A DNA stretch of 64,000 nt. Source: Deltaproteobacteria bacterium. Its GTDB lineage: Bacteria; Bdellovibrionota_B; Oligoflexia; Oligoflexales; Bog-1112. The DNA is taken from contig JACPKR010000013.1 of NCBI GenBank assembly GCA_016186945.1, positions 30,351 through 94,350 of the forward strand. Direction: 5' to 3'. Position 1 is the stretch's first letter. Every line of letters starts with the position of its first letter. Below, piece by piece: positions 19,728 through 29,063 of this stretch. The notes below the pieces were generated by a model. It did not search any database and was not told the origin of the DNA. It saw only the letters and a program-made list of their open reading frames with translations. A program made the position numbers and the translations under genes.

Positions 19728-20390
19728 TTAGCCTTGCGCGGCTACCCTTGGTCCCTTCTCCAGTATCTCGCCATGGAAAATCCAGACTTTTACTCCGATA
19801 ATTCCGTACGTTGTCAATGCCTCAGCGGTTGAATAGTCGATATCAGCTCGGAGTGTATGAAGGGGCACACGACCCTCCTTATATCTTTCTGTCCGAGACA
19901 TATCGGCTCCACCCAGGCGACCTGCGCACTGGACTTTCACTCCTTTTGCACCGGCTTTCATGGTACCGGAAATCGCTTTTTTCATTGCTCGTCGGAACGA
20001 TACACGTCGCTCAAGTTGCTGCTTGACGCTATCCGCTACCAATTGAGCGTCCAATTCTGGCTTTTTTACTTCGTAAACATTAAGGATCAACTCAGATGAT
20101 TTAATTTTGCAGCGTCGGACGAGTTCTTCCTTCAACGATTCTGCTCCGGCGCCTTTCTTTCCGATAATGATTCCGGGCCTGCTGCTATAAATGTTGACCT
20201 TTATATTCTTTGCAGCACGCTCGATATTGATCGTTGAGAGACCCGCAGCTCCAAACTTCTTGTTCACGTAGTCACGGATCGCAATGTCTTCGACAACGAA
20301 CTTTGCGTAGTTATGAGTTGCAAACCATTTAGAGGACCAGGTCTTTGTTATTCCCAGTCGAAAACAAATTGGATTAACCTTTTGTCCCAC
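19728..20390 (-). CDS. rpsC: 30S ribosomal protein S3 (uS3)
   Basis: 220 residues. The KH domain includes [20 protein letters not shown] with the GxxG loop; the C-terminal domain holds [20 protein letters not shown] and ends [17 protein letters not shown]. Starts [20 protein letters not shown]. Just downstream of rplV. Confidence 0.97.
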   Translation of the reverse strand: MGQKVNPICFRLGITKTWSSKWFATHNYAKFVVEDIAIRDYVNKKFGAAGLSTINIERAAKNIKVNIYSSRPGIIIGKKGAGAESLKEELVRRCKIKSSELILNVYEVKKPELDAQLVADSVKQQLERRVSFRRAMKKAISGTMKAGAKGVKVQCAGRLGGADMSRTERYKEGRVPLHTLRADIDYSTAEALTTYGIIGVKVWIFHGEILEKGPRVAAQG

Positions 20391-20404
20391 CTTGTATCCT
20401 TCCT

Positions 20405-20746
20405 TTATCGTAACTCGGATAATTCAACAGTTATGTGCGAGCTGCGTTTACGAACGGGAGCAGCCCTACCTTGCGCACGCGGAATATATCGTCGAAACAT
20501 TGGGCCTTCATCCACGCATGCTTTTGACACGATCAGATTGTCGACATCCACGGTAGCTTGTGCTGTCGCGTTACTTATGGCTGCTCGTATCATTTTTGCC
20601 ACTACGGGGGCCGTTTTCTTCTGTGTAAAGCGAAGGGTATCCAAGGCATCCTGGACGTGCTTTCCACGAATCAAATTGACGACGAGCCTTGCTTTCCGCG
20701 GAGAAACTCTGATTCCTTTTAAATACGATCTGTAATTATCTTCCAT
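20405..20746 (-). CDS. rplV: 50S ribosomal protein L22 (uL22)
   Basis: 113 residues. [20 protein letters not shown] and the exit-tunnel hairpin region [20 protein letters not shown] with [10 protein letters not shown] at the end are diagnostic. Macrolide-contact hairpin appears intact. Confidence 0.97.
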   Translation of the reverse strand: MEDNYRSYLKGIRVSPRKARLVVNLIRGKHVQDALDTLRFTQKKTAPVVAKMIRAAISNATAQATVDVDNLIVSKACVDEGPMFRRYIPRAQGRAAPVRKRSSHITVELSELR

Positions 20747-20764
20747 TATTACACCTACGTGCTC

Positions 20765-21028
20765 TTAAAGTTTCTTGCCCTTAGCATGCCCTTTGAACGT
20801 CCTGGTTGGTGAAAATTCACCAAGTTTATGCCCAACCATATTTTCGGTAACATAAACAGGGATAAACTTTTTGCCATTGTGTACTGCAAAGGTCAAGCCT
20901 ACGAAATCAGGAAGGATCGTCGAGCGTCGGCTCCATGTCTTTACGGGCTTCTTATCTTTCTGCGCCCGCTCAGCCTTTCCGACCATGTAGCTATCCACAA
21001 AAGGACCTTTTTTAATCGAACGAGCCAC
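20765..21028 (-). CDS. rpsS: 30S ribosomal protein S19 (uS19)
   Basis: 87 residues. Starts [20 protein letters not shown]; contains [20 protein letters not shown] and [20 protein letters not shown]. Ten bases after rplB. Confidence 0.97.
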   Translation of the reverse strand: MARSIKKGPFVDSYMVGKAERAQKDKKPVKTWSRRSTILPDFVGLTFAVHNGKKFIPVYVTENMVGHKLGEFSPTRTFKGHAKGKKL

Positions 21029-21038
21029 GAACTACCTC

Positions 21039-21860
21039 CTACTTCCTTCTCTTAATAATGTACTTATCAGTGCGTTTACTATTCCGTGTCTTATGCCCTT
21101 TGGTTGAAACCGCCCATGGAGTGACAGGATGACGTCCTCCTGACGTTTTACCTTCGCCACCACCATGTGGATGATCGACCGGGTTCATTGCCACCCCACG
21201 AACTGTGGGGCGAATGCCTCTGTGTCGGGACTTCCCCGCTTTTCCTATTTTCTGGTTGCTGTTATCCGGGTTGCTTACGACCCCGATACTGGCGATGCAG
21301 TTACTTGGCACTTTTCTCATCTCGCCTGATGGCATTTTCAGCTGAGTATAGGGGCCGATGCTTCCAGCGATTTGACAGTAGCTACCAGCTGACCTAGCAA
21401 TTTGCCCTCCTCGACCAGGCTGCAATTCGACGTTATGCACCATTGTTCCCACGGGGATATTTTTCAGAGGAAGAGAATTTCCTAACTTGATATCTGCATT
21501 TTCCGCCGCAACAACTTCGTCCCCTTTTTTCAAACCGTCGGGACAAATAATGTACTTGCGTTCTCCGTCTTTATACAACAAGCGGGCGATGAAAGCTGTG
21601 CGATTGGGATCATACTCGATATACTCAACCTGTGCGCCGATATCTTTCTTGTTACGTTTGAAATCCACAAGGCGATAGTGTTTCTTCGCGCCCCCACCTT
21701 GGTGACGAACGGTTATACGACCAAGATTGTTTCTCCCGCTCTTCCTTCGGCGAGATTTGGTCAGTGCCTTCAATGGTTCCACACGATCAAGGCCTGAGAA
21801 GTCGATCGTTGACATGCCTCGAAGGCCGGGAGATGTTGGTTTGTAGCTTTTGGTTCCCAT
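21039..21860 (-). CDS. rplB: 50S ribosomal protein L2 (uL2)
   Basis: 273 residues, same length as E. coli. [20 protein letters not shown] near residue 42 and the catalytic-site-proximal [20 protein letters not shown] near 220 (with the conserved His) are intact; ends [13 protein letters not shown]. Confidence 0.98.
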   Translation of the reverse strand: MGTKSYKPTSPGLRGMSTIDFSGLDRVEPLKALTKSRRRKSGRNNLGRITVRHQGGGAKKHYRLVDFKRNKKDIGAQVEYIEYDPNRTAFIARLLYKDGERKYIICPDGLKKGDEVVAAENADIKLGNSLPLKNIPVGTMVHNVELQPGRGGQIARSAGSYCQIAGSIGPYTQLKMPSGEMRKVPSNCIASIGVVSNPDNSNQKIGKAGKSRHRGIRPTVRGVAMNPVDHPHGGGEGKTSGGRHPVTPWAVSTKGHKTRNSKRTDKYIIKRRK

Positions 21861-21878
21861 TGTGAGTTCTCTTACCTT

Positions 21879-22172
21879 TTATCTATCTTCGAAAACTTTA
21901 ATCTTCTGCCCGCTTTTCAACGTCACGATTGCTTTTTTCTTGGAAGGGAGTTGACTTACAACCATTCCCCGCCTGCGAGACTTTCCTCGCGTAACCATTG
22001 TGTTAATGGATACGACGTTCACCTCGAAGATTTTCTCAACTGCCTTTTTAACATCGATTTTCGATGCCTTATCATGTATGAGAAAAGTGTATTTCCTTCC
22101 TTCTTCTCTCTCACGTGCCGTCATACTCTTTTCAGAAAGCACTGGTTTGACTAATACGCTGTATGGGTTCAT
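21879..22172 (-). CDS. rplW: 50S ribosomal protein L23 (uL23)
   Basis: 97 residues; docking site for trigger factor and SRP at the tunnel exit. LVKPVLSEKSMTARE, KYTFLIHDKASKIDVKKAVE and the basic loop VTRGKSRRRGMV are recognisable. The ATG overlaps the rplD stop by 4 bases. Confidence 0.96.
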   Translation of the reverse strand: MNPYSVLVKPVLSEKSMTAREREEGRKYTFLIHDKASKIDVKKAVEKIFEVNVVSINTMVTRGKSRRRGMVVSQLPSKKKAIVTLKSGQKIKVFEDR

Positions 22173-22816
22173 GCGGATTTCCTCATCAATCGTTCTGCAA
22201 GAATTTGCAGTGCTTTTTCGCTCAGAATCAGCGTCTCAAAACGGAGAACGTCTTCTGCATTGACCGTTTGAGGAGAAATTAGGTCTAGACCCTTAATGTT
22301 TCGCGCTGACTTGAATAGAAAGTCTCCTTTGCCATCATCGGACAGCAGCACTTTCTCTGGTGCTTCCAGAGAGCGCATGATTGTAAGTACGTTTTTTGTC
22401 TTGTAGGAGTCGATCCTAAAGTCGTCGACGATTATGAATTTCTTGTTTCGCACTTTGTCACTCAAGGCAATTTTCAGTGCGAGTGTTTTTACTTTCTTGC
22501 TTGTCCGCTCTGTATAACGTCGGGGTTGAGGACCGTGCAGAGTAGCTCCTCCGGGCATCAATGGAGAGCGGTTGGAGCCTTGCCGAGCATTACCGGTACC
22601 TTTTTGCTTGAAAGGCTTTTTACCACCACCGGAGACCATAGAGCGGGTTTTTGTCGCGTGAGTCCCTTGGCGTCGATTGGCTCGGTATGCTTTTACTACC
22701 GAGTGCAGGACAGGCTCGTTCATTTCGACACCGAACACTTCTTCGGGAAGTTCAAGTGTCTTAACTTGATTTCCTTTATGATCAAGGACGTTCCAGTTCA
22801 TAGGTGTCATCCTCAC
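22169..22816 (-). CDS. rplD: 50S ribosomal protein L4 (uL4)
   Basis: 215 residues. The extended loop GTHATKTRSMVSGGGKKPFK and QKGTGNARQGSNRSPLMPGG reaches the exit tunnel. In enterobacteria L4 also represses the S10 operon; here a leader of about 175 bases precedes rpsJ, but no L4 target can be proven by eye. Overlaps rplC by 4 bases. Confidence 0.97.
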   Translation of the reverse strand: MRMTPMNWNVLDHKGNQVKTLELPEEVFGVEMNEPVLHSVVKAYRANRRQGTHATKTRSMVSGGGKKPFKQKGTGNARQGSNRSPLMPGGATLHGPQPRRYTERTSKKVKTLALKIALSDKVRNKKFIIVDDFRIDSYKTKNVLTIMRSLEAPEKVLLSDDGKGDFLFKSARNIKGLDLISPQTVNAEDVLRFETLILSEKALQILAERLMRKSA

Positions 22817-23472
22817 TTACTTGCCTTAGCTTTGGTTTCTGTAGAGCGGACTTCGAGAAGTCCTTCTCTGTGCCCTGGCACGGAACCATGCAAAGCGATT
22901 ATGTTGTTTTCGAGATCGATATCGACGACTTTCAGATTTCGGACTGTACGAGCATCAACGCCCAAATGTCCTGGCATTTTCTTATTTTTGTAAACTTTAC
23001 CAGGGGTGGCTCGTTGTCCGATGGATCCTGTTCGGCGATGGTACATGGAACCGTGGCTCATGTTACCGATCTTCTTATGCCATCTTTTGATAGCGCCTTG
23101 GAACCCGCGTCCTTTTGTAATCCCGGTCACATCGACGAAGCCCACATCCTTCAGCATTTCTGCCGTTAGTGTCTGGCCCAATTCGGGAGCGGTTCCATCA
23201 AGAGCGCGAAACTCTCTAAACTTGGAGTAGTTCTCAGTAACCCCAATTTTTCGTAGCCGTCCGATTTCTGGTTTATTTAAATTCTTCTCGGCCTTTGCAA
23301 CGTAGCCGATCTGGTATCCGAGGTAACCGTCTTTTTCAACAGTCAGGAGTTTTGTTACTTTTTGATCGGGAATCTGCAAGAGTGTGACTGGAATGACATT
23401 GCCTTCGGCGTCGACCATACGAGTCATGCCAACCTTCTTAGCTATAAGTCCCTTCTCTCGAATTTTTGCCAT
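22813..23472 (-). CDS. rplC: 50S ribosomal protein L3 (uL3)
   Basis: 219 residues. IREKGLIAKKVGMTRMVDAE at the start; the peptidyl-transferase-facing extension has HGSMYHRRTGSIGQRATPGK and KNKKMPGHLGVDARTVRNL, including the glutamine that is methylated in E. coli. 47 bases after rpsJ. Confidence 0.97.
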   Translation of the reverse strand: MAKIREKGLIAKKVGMTRMVDAEGNVIPVTLLQIPDQKVTKLLTVEKDGYLGYQIGYVAKAEKNLNKPEIGRLRKIGVTENYSKFREFRALDGTAPELGQTLTAEMLKDVGFVDVTGITKGRGFQGAIKRWHKKIGNMSHGSMYHRRTGSIGQRATPGKVYKNKKMPGHLGVDARTVRNLKVVDIDLENNIIALHGSVPGHREGLLEVRSTETKAKASK

Positions 23473-23519
23473 TAGTAAGTCCGTTTTTCTAAATTGTCAT
23501 TTAATACAACAACTTATTG

Positions 23520-23834
23520 TCAATAAAGTTTAATTTCAACATCAACACCGGATGCCAGATCAAGCTTCATAAGAGCATCAATGGTTTGCTGTTTCGCATC
23601 GAGGATATCGATGAGTCGTTTGTGGGTACGAACCTCAAATTGGTCTCGCGACTTTTTATCGACGTGTGGGCTGCGCAAAACAGTATACCGATTAATTTCC
23701 GTGGGAAGGGGGATTGGGCCGGCGATGCGCGCGCCTGTCCTTCGAGCGCGTTCTGCAATCTCAGCGGTGGATTGGTCAATCAAGCGATGGTCGTAACCTC
23801 TGAGCTTGATTCTGATCTTTTGATTATCCATCAT
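23520..23834 (-). CDS. rpsJ: 30S ribosomal protein S10 (uS10)
   Basis: First gene of the ribosomal operon. 104 residues from the ATG at 23832-23834, chosen because AGGAAA lies 7-8 bases upstream; an in-frame ATG at 23858 would add eight non-homologous residues. [20 protein letters not shown] and [20 protein letters not shown] are canonical. tuf, fusA, rpsL and rpsG, which often precede rpsJ, are not adjacent. Confidence 0.97.
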   Translation of the reverse strand: MMDNQKIRIKLRGYDHRLIDQSTAEIAERARRTGARIAGPIPLPTEINRYTVLRSPHVDKKSRDQFEVRTHKRLIDILDAKQQTIDALMKLDLASGVDVEIKLY

Positions 23835-24008
23835 GGCGCTTTCCTGTTTCGCAGTCAATATTCACAGAGTCTCGCCCCCCTTTGGGGTAAGACTTAGTTT
23901 GCTCATTTTTTGTTGAAAAGAAGATAGGTAAGCAAGCTTCCAATGGCGCAGCATTAACGGCATTGGCGTGCCTTTTTTTAATGGCATGCATACCCTACCT
24001 CGATGAGT
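23835..24008 (-). promoter_or_regulatory. structured untranslated leader of the S10 operon
   Basis: From the predicted transcription start (about 24008) to rpsJ there are about 175 untranslated bases. They contain inverted repeats: CCAATG...CATTGG (23940-23966), TGCC...GGCA (about 23968-23988) and CCCC...GGGG (23876-23887). Ribosomal operons commonly carry autoregulatory leaders at this position. I cannot match this one to a known L4 or other r-protein leader. Confidence 0.4.
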
Positions 24009-24014
24009 GGGGAG

Positions 24015-24043
24015 ATTTAAATTGAATCTCGGTACTTCGTCAA
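24015..24043 (-). promoter_or_regulatory. promoter of the S10-spc-alpha operon
   Basis: On the minus strand, -35 TTGACG (24038-24043), a 17-base spacer, and -10 TTAAAT (24015-24020). An A/T-rich stretch AAAGAAAAATATAG lies just upstream, like an UP element. It is the only well-formed promoter seen upstream of rpsJ. Confidence 0.65.
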
Positions 24044-24050
24044 CTATATT
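24022..24050 (+). promoter_or_regulatory. divergent promoter for the SH3 lipoprotein gene
   Basis: -35 TTGAAT (24022-24027), 17-base spacer, -10 TATATT (24045-24050), about 60 bases before the gene start. It is interlaced with the opposite-facing S10 promoter over the same 29-base span, so two polymerases could not sit on both at once. Confidence 0.65.
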
Positions 24051-24110
24051 TTTCTTTAGAAACACCGCGTAAGCTGCTTAATGAGAACGGCAGAGAAAAA
24101 GGGGACTAGC

Positions 24111-24554
24111 ATGGCGGAAATTCGATTAAGCCGCGGGATTTTTATCCTCGCTCATTTGGGCCTTTTGGCCATAGGAGCTTGCTCGCAAAAAGAGGCAACT
24201 GTCACGGACATTTTAGAGGTAGAAGAGCAGGAGAATGGGCCTACCTTTGAAGACGTTCTTGGGGATGAGGCACTGGATTTGAATGAAGACCTGTGGAAAG
24301 AGGAAGAAAGCTTGGAGAAGGCGGCTCTACTCGCATCGCAAGCAGTCTTGGAAGTGTCAGAAGGCGGGGGTCAGCGTTTTAGGGTCGCCGCTTCAAGCCT
24401 AAACGTACGTAAAGGACCCGGTTTGAAATTTCCAACTGTTGATAAGATGGAAGAGGGCACCGTCGTTGATGTCTCTCGGATCCAAGAGGAGTGGGCTAGG
24501 GTGGGCGAAGGAAAGTGGGTTGCCATGAGGTTTCTTAATCTTATCGCTCCCTAG
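24111..24554 (+). CDS. SH3-domain lipoprotein
   Basis: 147 residues. The ATG at 24111 is chosen for AAGGGG 6-7 bases upstream and the lipoprotein signal: FILAHLGLLAIGAC, lipobox cysteine near residue 24. The mature part starts with an acidic stretch (about 35-75, many Glu/Asp), then a bacterial SH3 fold at about 85-147 with the classic RVAASSLNVRKGPGLKFPTV and VGEGKWVAMRFLNL. Such domains often bind cell-wall peptides. It precedes the sulfatase operon by 112 bases, with a repeat in between, and shares a promoter zone with the ribosomal operon. Target unknown. Confidence 0.85.
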   Translation: MAEIRLSRGIFILAHLGLLAIGACSQKEATVTDILEVEEQENGPTFEDVLGDEALDLNEDLWKEEESLEKAALLASQAVLEVSEGGGQRFRVAASSLNVRKGPGLKFPTVDKMEEGTVVDVSRIQEEWARVGEGKWVAMRFLNLIAP

Positions 24555-24607
24555 TCCAAGGTTGATGCAAAGTCATGGTGACTTGTACGAGACGATATTG
24601 TGAGACT

Positions 24608-24647
24608 GGATTGCTTCGTCGGGCTTCGCTTCTCGCAATGACAACGC
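24608..24647. repeat. interrupted-palindrome repeat of a widespread type
   Basis: ATTGCTTCGTC...GCTTCGCTTCTCGCAAT: ATTGC/GCAAT ends with internal TTCG copies. Very similar extragenic repeats occur in many proteobacterial genomes. It separates the lipoprotein gene from the sulfatase operon and is not part of a coding frame I trust. Confidence 0.7.
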
Positions 24648-24666
24648 GGAAAGATCAAGCATAGCA

Positions 24667-26694
24667 ATGGTACAAGATTCTCCCGGTAAAATCGCAGCAT
24701 GGGCTCTTTTGCTGACTTTGAGTGTAAGTGTTGCTCAACTGGCCTTTTCTGGTGGTGGTAATTTTTTTGGGGTGGACAGCAGCGTTCTGGTAGCGGAAAT
24801 CCTCCGTCTCTACCCTCTCGTTGCTGCAGAGGAGGCTTTCAAGCTGTTAGCGATTGTTTTTGTTCTTTTTTTCGTCCTTGTGGGCGCTACACTTTTCGCG
24901 TCCCGCAACTTGATGGGAAGGTCATTGTTTTTTAGTCTCGCGGTTCTTGCTTACCTTTTTTCCCTTGCTGGGTCGGTGCTGAGGTACCCTGCTCTCTACG
25001 TTGAGTTTCTTGATGAGGGGTTCCAGGAAAAACTATTCCATGCTTCTCGATTCTTAAGTCCGAACATACTAGATTTTCTTGCTTCTCTGCTTATAGGAGG
25101 GCTGGCCTTATACCTCGTGTCACGACTGAAGCGAAGAAAGCTGGTGTTTAGTGGCGTAGGCATTGTAATTGCTATCCTTCTATTTTCGAGCGCGTACGGC
25201 TTCATCATGAGACGGAGCAGCGCCAGTGCAAGCACGGAAGCAAGCCCTAATGTCCTTATCATAGGTATTGATTCTCTGCGTACTGATCGCGTCCTTTTTC
25301 AAATCATGCCCGAGTTGTTCTCTCTCAAAATGGACCCTCTTACTGTAGTGGGAGAGGATCATATTGTTGGTGTACCGCGCACATTTCCTTCATGGGTCGA
25401 GCTAGTGCAAGGGCGGTATGCTTCACAGACGGGTGTTCGCCATATGTTCCCGGACTTGGTGAGGCAGAGGGCTTTCTATCCGGGTCTAGTGAGTGAGTTG
25501 AGCAGTCTTGGTTACCGTACCTCTGTTGTCTCAGATTTTGCGGGTGATATATTTCCTCGCTTCAAGGCGGGGTTTCAGGACATTGACGCTCCGAATTTTG
25601 ACCTACGGACTCTCATAAAAAAGAGTGTTGATGAGGCCTTCCCTCTTTTTCTTCCTTTCGTGGCGAACCGATTGACGGCCCCTCTGTTTACGCACTTTCT
25701 CGAAAATCCGAGTTTCAGCGACCCGGACTTGCTTGTTGACAAGGCGATAGCTCGTTTGAAGGCTGACGGCCCCTTTTTCCTGAGTGTCTTTTTCTCGACT
25801 GCTCATTTTCCCTACGCAGCTCCCTGGCCGTGGTATTCGGCATACAGTCTAGATACTTACAGCGGGCCCTACTTTTTCAAGAAGGACCCCGATCTGGGCG
25901 CGAGTCAACTCAGCGAGGGTGACATTGAGCAAATTCGCTCCCTTTACTCCGGTTCCCTCTCTGCGGTCGATCAGTCGCTGGGACGACTGTTTAGTTTCCT
26001 GAAAAGTTCCGGAGTGTGGGAGCATACGATCGTCGTTGTTACGGCGGATCATGGGGAGGATCTGTTTGAATTCGACAACATCCAGGGTCATGGGGACCAC
26101 TTGCGGGGTGAAAATGTGTTGAAGGTTCCCCTTCTTATAAAGTTGACAGACAAGTTAAAGCCCGCACAAAAACGGCTTAGCTTCACAAGCAGGGTGATTG
26201 ATGTGGCGCCAACTCTTCTTGGCTTCTTCAAACGCGCTCTGCCGACGGCTCAGGGAACTGACCTTGGCCCATGGATATTGGGAGAAAAGGTAGGGGTTCC
26301 TGCTCAATCTGCCTATTCGGAAACGGGCATTTGGTTTACTCGCAATGGCGGGGCTTTCTTCCAAAGAGAGCGGCTGGACTACCCTAACCTTTCAGGTCTT
26401 TTAAATGTGGATCCAGGGCGTTCCGGTTCTATCGTCATGAGTCCGGACTATGAAAAATTGATAATTGCGGCGAAACATAGGAGTTTGACAAAGGCACGTT
26501 ATAAAATGATCTACACGCCGACGGCTAAAGGAGCTTTTTTCAGGCTTTATGATCGCGAGTTGGATCCCCAGAATCGGAAGGATTTGGCGGATGAGCTGCC
26601 GGACGTCTTCGCCTCGATGAAGGGGGAGCTAATGGAACTTATCCTCAGCATGGATCGAGTCTCATTCGTGGAAGACTATGTGGTGCCTTTATGA
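24667..26694 (+). CDS. membrane-anchored sulfatase-superfamily enzyme (transferase-like), first of pair
   Basis: 675 residues. The first ~185 residues hold about five hydrophobic segments (near 8-28, 50-75, 85-103, 135-152, 160-180), so the C-terminal catalytic domain should face the periplasm. The alkaline-phosphatase/sulfatase fold is marked by IIGIDSLRTDR (metal Asp, near 200), PRTFPSW near 237 (Thr at the place of the sulfatase nucleophile) and TADHGED near 459, followed by GHGDHLRGENVLKVPLL. A Thr nucleophile and membrane domain resemble lipoteichoic-acid-synthase and phosphoethanolamine-transferase relatives more than true sulfatases. Its stop overlaps the next gene by 4 bases. Substrate unknown. 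Confidence 0.8.
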   Translation: MVQDSPGKIAAWALLLTLSVSVAQLAFSGGGNFFGVDSSVLVAEILRLYPLVAAEEAFKLLAIVFVLFFVLVGATLFASRNLMGRSLFFSLAVLAYLFSLAGSVLRYPALYVEFLDEGFQEKLFHASRFLSPNILDFLASLLIGGLALYLVSRLKRRKLVFSGVGIVIAILLFSSAYGFIMRRSSASASTEASPNVLIIGIDSLRTDRVLFQIMPELFSLKMDPLTVVGEDHIVGVPRTFPSWVELVQGRYASQTGVRHMFPDLVRQRAFYPGLVSELSSLGYRTSVVSDFAGDIFPRFKAGFQDIDAPNFDLRTLIKKSVDEAFPLFLPFVANRLTAPLFTHFLENPSFSDPDLLVDKAIARLKADGPFFLSVFFSTAHFPYAAPWPWYSAYSLDTYSGPYFFKKDPDLGASQLSEGDIEQIRSLYSGSLSAVDQSLGRLFSFLKSSGVWEHTIVVVTADHGEDLFEFDNIQGHGDHLRGENVLKVPLLIKLTDKLKPAQKRLSFTSRVIDVAPTLLGFFKRALPTAQGTDLGPWILGEKVGVPAQSAYSETGIWFTRNGGAFFQRERLDYPNLSGLLNVDPGRSGSIVMSPDYEKLIIAAKHRSLTKARYKMIYTPTAKGAFFRLYDRELDPQNRKDLADELPDVFASMKGELMELILSMDRVSFVEDYVVPL

Positions 26695-29063
26695 GGTCGC
26701 TCGTGCGAAATGTTTCCCTGTTCGTGTCGGCTCTGCTCCTCGTTTTTGCGCTGACGTACATCCTTCTCGTTTACCCCAATGACAGGCGCATCAGCTTTCC
26801 GTCGGAGACTTTGCCTCCCCTGCAACGTTTCAGAACAAAGATCTCATCACTTTTCACAGACAAGATCGCTTATGAGTTGACTCTCTCTCTGGAGGCGTAC
26901 CGTAAGAAGCTTGAGACTTTCGCCAACAGTTATGGCAATCATATAAGTTGGCACTCGCTACGCTTCCGCCATCCATTGCAACTTTACATTGCGGCAGGTT
27001 CCCACCCGCACCTGATCGAAGGTCGGGATGCCATTTTTCTTCCTTCCAAGGAGATTTTGACGATCCATCCAGCTTTGCAAGGGGACGTCATGGTGGAATT
27101 TGCAAGTGTTTCCCCCAAGGCAGATGCCGTCCTTACAGTCGGGCATGGAGGCAGAGTTCGGGAGTTTAGGCTTCCTAAGGTTCCTGAGCTGGAAGATACG
27201 GAGTCCCTTCTTTATAGAGCCGTTACCCGCTATTTGTTCCCGGACAGAAAACCTCATACTGGGGTTTGGCAGACTCACAATTTAGAACTAAGTTTGGAAA
27301 AGGGAGACAGCCTTAGGTTTTCATGCCAGTCGGACGAGGATTCATGTTTTCTGGGGGACATCCGCTTCATGTCCCAGACGACAAACAGGCACCCTCAGGG
27401 CGTTGTGCTCATACTTCTGGATACCTTTCGTTACGACGCGATAGCCGGCAAAAATTCGGAGTTTCTTGGGCAGACACAGTCCCACAGCCTCGACTTTGTG
27501 AACGCAGTGGGAGCGGGCAACATGACCTCGATCTCTACGAACGCACTTCTTTCGTGTCAGAAGCCTGCCGATTTAGAAGGCGTTGCTTTTTCCTATGGCA
27601 TTTCGAATGGTGATCAGGAAAGTTTTTACAAGAAGGGAAGAGCCTCTTTCCCCGAACTTCTCCGTCGCAACGGGATTAAAACCGCAGCCATTGGAAATAT
27701 CTCGATCATCTCAGACATACTCGGCATCGGTGTTGACCACGGGTTTGACGACCAGTTCGCAATTGAAACGGAAGGCTACGACACCGCGCAAATCACACGA
27801 GCGGCCCAACACTGGTTGGGGCAAAATGGAGACCAACCCTTTCTCCTCTATTTGCATTACAACAGCCCGCATGGTCCCTACCGCGCACCTTTACGGGACG
27901 TTTTGGCAACGTTCAACGCTTGGACTTCCCTGTCATCGTTAAGAAACATGATGCTCGATCTATATCAAGCGGAAGTCCGATACGTGGATCGATATGTTGA
28001 GAAAATATTTGAAACCCTAGACGAGTTAGGTCTTAGAGAACACACGACTGTGATCATTACATCAGATCATGGAGATCATCACGAAATTCGCTCTTTTTCC
28101 GACAATCAGGCAGGTCCTCCGTACGTAGGAAGCACCTTCGATCATGGGGAAACGCTATACAACGATGAAATCCATGTGCCGTTATTCATAAACACCCCCC
28201 AAGATCGGACCCACAGAATCGTTTCAACCTATGTTTCAAGCCTGGATATTGGACCTACCATATTAGACATGTTTGATATCGTCACCCCCTCGTGGTGTGC
28301 GGGAACCTCTCTTATCGCAACGGATGAGGAGGGTTTGAAAGAGCGAGTCGTGGCGTCTGAAGGTTTTAACCAGAGAGCGATATTTTACGACAGTAAATTT
28401 AAGTACATCAAGACTTACGCAAGTTCAAAGCGCAGCCTTGTGACCCCCTCTGGGTATTGGCGAGAGAGTGCGGAAATTTTTGCAGAGGAGCAGCTTTTCG
28501 ACATCGAGAAGGACCCCCAAGAACAATTCAACCTCCTGAGAAGTGATCTTGCGACATTCACCCTCATGAGAGACTTCTTTCATGACTACTACGGGATCAC
28601 TGAGCAATGGGACTTGCTTGTCGACTCTTTACGGACTGAGCCTGTCGAAATTCTTTTTGCGCCAGAAGACAAGCACAAGCTTTTCTGGAACGACAGTTTT
28701 TCGGAAAGCCCTGCCGGAGTGGTCTTTAAAGCGGAGGGCGAACAGCGTGTACGCATTTCCTTCCGAGAGGCTCCTCAGTCGTTACCTCAAGTGATGGTAG
28801 GGGGAAATTCCTTGGAAGTGACTTACACCTCCTACAGGCTGCCGCTCACTCTGCCTTTTTCTGAACTGCCTTTGGAAAGCGGCTTAAATCTGGACGGGCT
28901 TCCTCTCAGTGTGAAGGACGCGGCGTTTTTCGTAAGGGCCTCGAAAGATCCGCTGAAAGTGAGAAAAATCGTGATTGGCAACCCTCAATTCGAAAGACTC
29001 TTTCGTGAATGGGGATATCTCAACGATAATAATGGGGGCTATGTTCACGCGGAAACAAATTGA
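26691..29063 (+). CDS. sulfatase-superfamily enzyme with single membrane anchor, second of pair
   Basis: 790 residues. One N-terminal hydrophobic segment (about 8-28) anchors a large periplasmic protein. A ~200-residue beta-rich region precedes the catalytic domain, which starts with VVLILLDTFRYDA (near 240), has GNMTSISTNA near 277 in the nucleophile region, TSDHGDHHE near 460 and FDHGETLYNDEIHVPL near 483. A further ~200-residue C-terminal part follows. It is clearly related to its upstream neighbour in fold but not a recent duplicate. Overlaps the following ORF by 23 bases. Activity is unproven. Confidence 0.78.
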   Translation: MRSLVRNVSLFVSALLLVFALTYILLVYPNDRRISFPSETLPPLQRFRTKISSLFTDKIAYELTLSLEAYRKKLETFANSYGNHISWHSLRFRHPLQLYIAAGSHPHLIEGRDAIFLPSKEILTIHPALQGDVMVEFASVSPKADAVLTVGHGGRVREFRLPKVPELEDTESLLYRAVTRYLFPDRKPHTGVWQTHNLELSLEKGDSLRFSCQSDEDSCFLGDIRFMSQTTNRHPQGVVLILLDTFRYDAIAGKNSEFLGQTQSHSLDFVNAVGAGNMTSISTNALLSCQKPADLEGVAFSYGISNGDQESFYKKGRASFPELLRRNGIKTAAIGNISIISDILGIGVDHGFDDQFAIETEGYDTAQITRAAQHWLGQNGDQPFLLYLHYNSPHGPYRAPLRDVLATFNAWTSLSSLRNMMLDLYQAEVRYVDRYVEKIFETLDELGLREHTTVIITSDHGDHHEIRSFSDNQAGPPYVGSTFDHGETLYNDEIHVPLFINTPQDRTHRIVSTYVSSLDIGPTILDMFDIVTPSWCAGTSLIATDEEGLKERVVASEGFNQRAIFYDSKFKYIKTYASSKRSLVTPSGYWRESAEIFAEEQLFDIEKDPQEQFNLLRSDLATFTLMRDFFHDYYGITEQWDLLVDSLRTEPVEILFAPEDKHKLFWNDSFSESPAGVVFKAEGEQRVRISFREAPQSLPQVMVGGNSLEVTYTSYRLPLTLPFSELPLESGLNLDGLPLSVKDAAFFVRASKDPLKVRKIVIGNPQFERLFREWGYLNDNNGGYVHAETN

